Positions 4,244 through 5,550 of a stretch of 5,550 nucleotides of DNA are shown here, piece by piece. Location of the stretch: positions 1 to 5,550 of the forward strand of contig RGYP01000141.1 of the NCBI GenBank assembly GCA_010031985.1, read 5' to 3'. The notes beneath the pieces were generated by a model, which saw only the letters and a list, made by a program, of their open reading frames with translations, was not told where the DNA came from and did no database searches. The stretch's first letter is position 1; every line of letters begins with the position of its first letter. Source of the stretch: Gammaproteobacteria bacterium (lineage in GTDB: Bacteria; Pseudomonadota; Gammaproteobacteria; Steroidobacterales; Steroidobacteraceae). The position numbers and the translations under genes are program-made.

Positions 4244-5550
4244 ATGTCCGGGCTCGGCTGCAAGCTGCTACTGGTTTTGCTTGCATTCACCGGGACCGGC
4301 CTTGCGATCCCCTCGGCGAACGCTGCCGAAGAGCGGAACACGCTGACGCGACCGGGTGATGGGCGGTACCGAGCCTCCCATCACCCGGATCGTATCGTGC
4401 TGTTGCCGGGCGCTGATGCAGCACGCGAAGTCGCGATCAACTGGCGTACCGAGGCGCGGGTCGAAAACACGATCGTGCAGTGGACCCGCGCCCTCGATAC
4501 CCCGGGTCTGCATTTGTCCGCGTCAACGACGACGGGGCAGAGCAAGCTTCTCAAAACCCGAAACGGTATCGCCCGACATCACTCGGTGCGTCTCGCCGAT
4601 TTGATCCCCGACACGCTGTACGCGTATCGCGTGGGTGGCGGCGATACCTGGAGCGAATGGATCCAGTTCCGCACGGCCGCCGCGGAATTCCGGCCGTTTT
4701 CATTTCTCTATTTCGGAGACGCACAGAACTCTGTGCGCTCGCATTTTTCACGGGTGATTCGTGGTGGATTTCGCGATGCGCCGGGCATATCTCTGATTTT
4801 GCACGCCGGGGATCTCGTCAATCAGGGCAACGGTAACCATGACGACGAATGGGGCGAGTGGTTTGAAGCGGGTGGTTTTTTACACGGCATGATCGCGACT
4901 CTGCCGGTGGCAGGCAATCACGAATACGTTTCCCGAAAAGACTCGACGGGTACATCGCGCCGTGTGCTCGGGCCACACTGGTCGCGCCAGTTCACTCCGC
5001 CGCGTAATGGCCCAGCGGGTTTTGAAGACACCGTATTCTTCACGCATCACTCCGGGGTGCTGTTCGTCGTGCTCGACTCGATGCGCGCCCTTGAAGAACC
5101 CGATGCCGCTGAGATTCAGGCCCGTTGGCTCGATGAGCTACTGACTCGCGATCAATCTCGTTGGGTGATCGTGAGTCATCATCACCCCGTGTATTCCGTC
5201 GCTCTCGGTCGTGACAACCCGCGTCTGCGCGAACGCTGGCAACCGATCTACGAGCGTCACGGCGTTGATCTCGTGCTGCAAGGGCACGACCACGCATACG
5301 GCCGAGGGAAAAACCTCGCTGAAGGCAAAACAGTGGTCAAAGATTTGACCACTCCCGTGTATGTGGTCTCGGTGGCGGGTCCGAAGCAGTACATCGCGGC
5401 CGATACCGCGCGCGAAGGGCTGCAGCGGATCGGTGAAGACGTGCAGCTCTATCAGGTGGTCAAAATAGAAGCTGACCGACTGCACTACGAATCACGCACG
5501 GCTGCAGGACGGATCTACGACGCTTTCGATATCGAATATCGCGGCAATGA
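4244..5550 (+). CDS. PAP-like metallophosphoesterase with FN3-like N-terminal domain (3' partial)
   Basis: The frame opens at ATG 4244 and is still open at the right edge (435 full codons), so the stop lies outside. Residues 1 to about 27 form a signal peptide: K7, core 'LLLVLLAFTGTGLA', cleavage near 'SANA'. About 45-145 resembles the fibronectin-like N-domain of purple acid phosphatases ('EVAINWRTEARVENTIVQW', 'HHSVRLADLIPDTLYAYRVG'). The catalytic calcineurin-like domain carries all metal motifs: GDAQ (158-161), GDLVNQG (189-195), GNHE (224-227), SHHHP (311-315) and GHDHAYGR (347-354). In true purple enzymes the second motif has Tyr (GDxxY); here that position is Asn193, so the purple Fe-tyrosinate colour and metal choice probably differ. 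The start is one base after the receptor stop with no clear ribosome site, implying translational coupling. An exported phosphomono- or diesterase is likely; the substrate is unknown. Ending in 'YDAFDIEYRGN', it probably lacks only a short tail. Confidence -1.
   Translation, partial: MSGLGCKLLLVLLAFTGTGLAIPSANAAEERNTLTRPGDGRYRASHHPDRIVLLPGADAAREVAINWRTEARVENTIVQWTRALDTPGLHLSASTTTGQSKLLKTRNGIARHHSVRLADLIPDTLYAYRVGGGDTWSEWIQFRTAAAEFRPFSFLYFGDAQNSVRSHFSRVIRGGFRDAPGISLILHAGDLVNQGNGNHDDEWGEWFEAGGFLHGMIATLPVAGNHEYVSRKDSTGTSRRVLGPHWSRQFTPPRNGPAGFEDTVFFTHHSGVLFVVLDSMRALEEPDAAEIQARWLDELLTRDQSRWVIVSHHHPVYSVALGRDNPRLRERWQPIYERHGVDLVLQGHDHAYGRGKNLAEGKTVVKDLTTPVYVVSVAGPKQYIAADTAREGLQRIGEDVQLYQVVKIEADRLHYESRTAAGRIYDAFDIEYRGN
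4352..4388. repeat. Perfect 12-bp inverted repeat inside the phosphoesterase gene
   Basis: CCGGGTGATGGG (4352-4363) and CCCATCACCCGG (4377-4388) are exact reverse complements separated by 13 nt. The loop can pair two further bases after one mismatch. The repeat lies about 110 bp past the receptor stop, in codons encoding the linker after the signal peptide (about residues 37-49). No T run follows, so it is not a classical intrinsic terminator. As RNA it would be a very stable hairpin. Confidence -1.
4453..4492. repeat. 10-bp inverted repeat with a nested palindrome
   Basis: GGCGCGGGTC (4453-4462) pairs exactly with GACCCGCGCC (4483-4492). Beyond one bulged C, two further bases pair (4451-4452 with 4494-4495). 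Within the 20-nt spacer, CACGATCGTG (4468-4477) is itself a perfect palindrome. It is inside the N-domain coding part of the phosphoesterase gene, about 65 bp after the 12-bp repeat. Confidence -1.
5332..5353. repeat. 22-bp near-perfect palindrome in the phosphoesterase gene
   Basis: AGTGGTCAAA (5332-5341) and TTTGACCACT (5344-5353) are exact reverse complements around a 2-nt centre. It lies in codons for about residues 363-370, just after the catalytic GHDH motif. It has the shape of a dimeric-protein binding site, but it sits within coding sequence and may be coincidental. Confidence -1.

Noticed and set aside
4480..4836. A 118-residue plus-strand frame and overlapping short frames inside the last gene
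   Set aside because: They overlap the phosphoesterase frame, which carries all five metal motifs and stays open to the edge. The short frames are out-of-frame reads.

Overview
The window reads as a phosphorus-scavenging locus of a Gram-negative bacterium. The evidence for a Gram-negative host is a large TonB-dependent outer-membrane receptor and signal peptides on all three genes whose 5' ends are visible. GC content is high, and the receptor style resembles those of Proteobacteria such as the Xanthomonas/Steroidobacter/Caulobacter type groups. A finer taxonomic call is not supported by the sequence alone.

Layout, left to right. (1) Positions 1-458 (+) hold the C-terminal end of a PhoD-like alkaline phosphatase whose start lies left of the window. 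(2) Positions 485-1570 (-) hold a complete single-domain beta-propeller phytase with a signal peptide. It converges on gene 1 with only 26 bp between the stop codons, and its likely intrinsic terminator lies antisense inside the last codons of gene 1. (3) Positions 1571-1729 form a compact divergent control region. It contains a good -35/-10 pair for the phytase, an imperfect 19-bp palindrome overlapping that -35, and a small palindrome touching the Shine-Dalgarno sequence of the next gene. (4) Positions 1730-4242 (+) hold a TonB-dependent receptor split between two reading frames near 2350-2365. The plug half is in one frame and the barrel half in another. The first barrel strands also appear to be missing, so the gene is either a recent pseudogene or carries an assembly or sequencing error. 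(5) Position 4244 to the right edge (+) holds a metallophosphoesterase of the purple-acid-phosphatase-like group, starting one base after the receptor stop. It has a signal peptide, an N-terminal fibronectin-like domain and all the usual metal motifs. It has no stop within the window, so it is easily missed by a scan that requires closed reading frames.

Taken together, three phosphatases of unrelated or distantly related type (PhoD-like, beta-propeller phytase, PAP-like) surround one outer-membrane receptor. The simplest model is that the receptor brings phytate, a partly dephosphorylated inositol phosphate or a metal complex of these across the outer membrane. The exported enzymes then strip phosphate from it. 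The enzyme families are read directly from sequence. The receptor's substrate and the idea of a joint pathway are inferred from gene order.

Unexplained by ordinary annotation are three perfect inverted repeats (arms of 10-12 bp) inside the last gene, two of them within its first 250 bp. They could act as RNA structures that set expression relative to the receptor. There is no gene-free stretch over 300 bp, and I saw no RNA genes, CRISPR arrays or insertion sequences.
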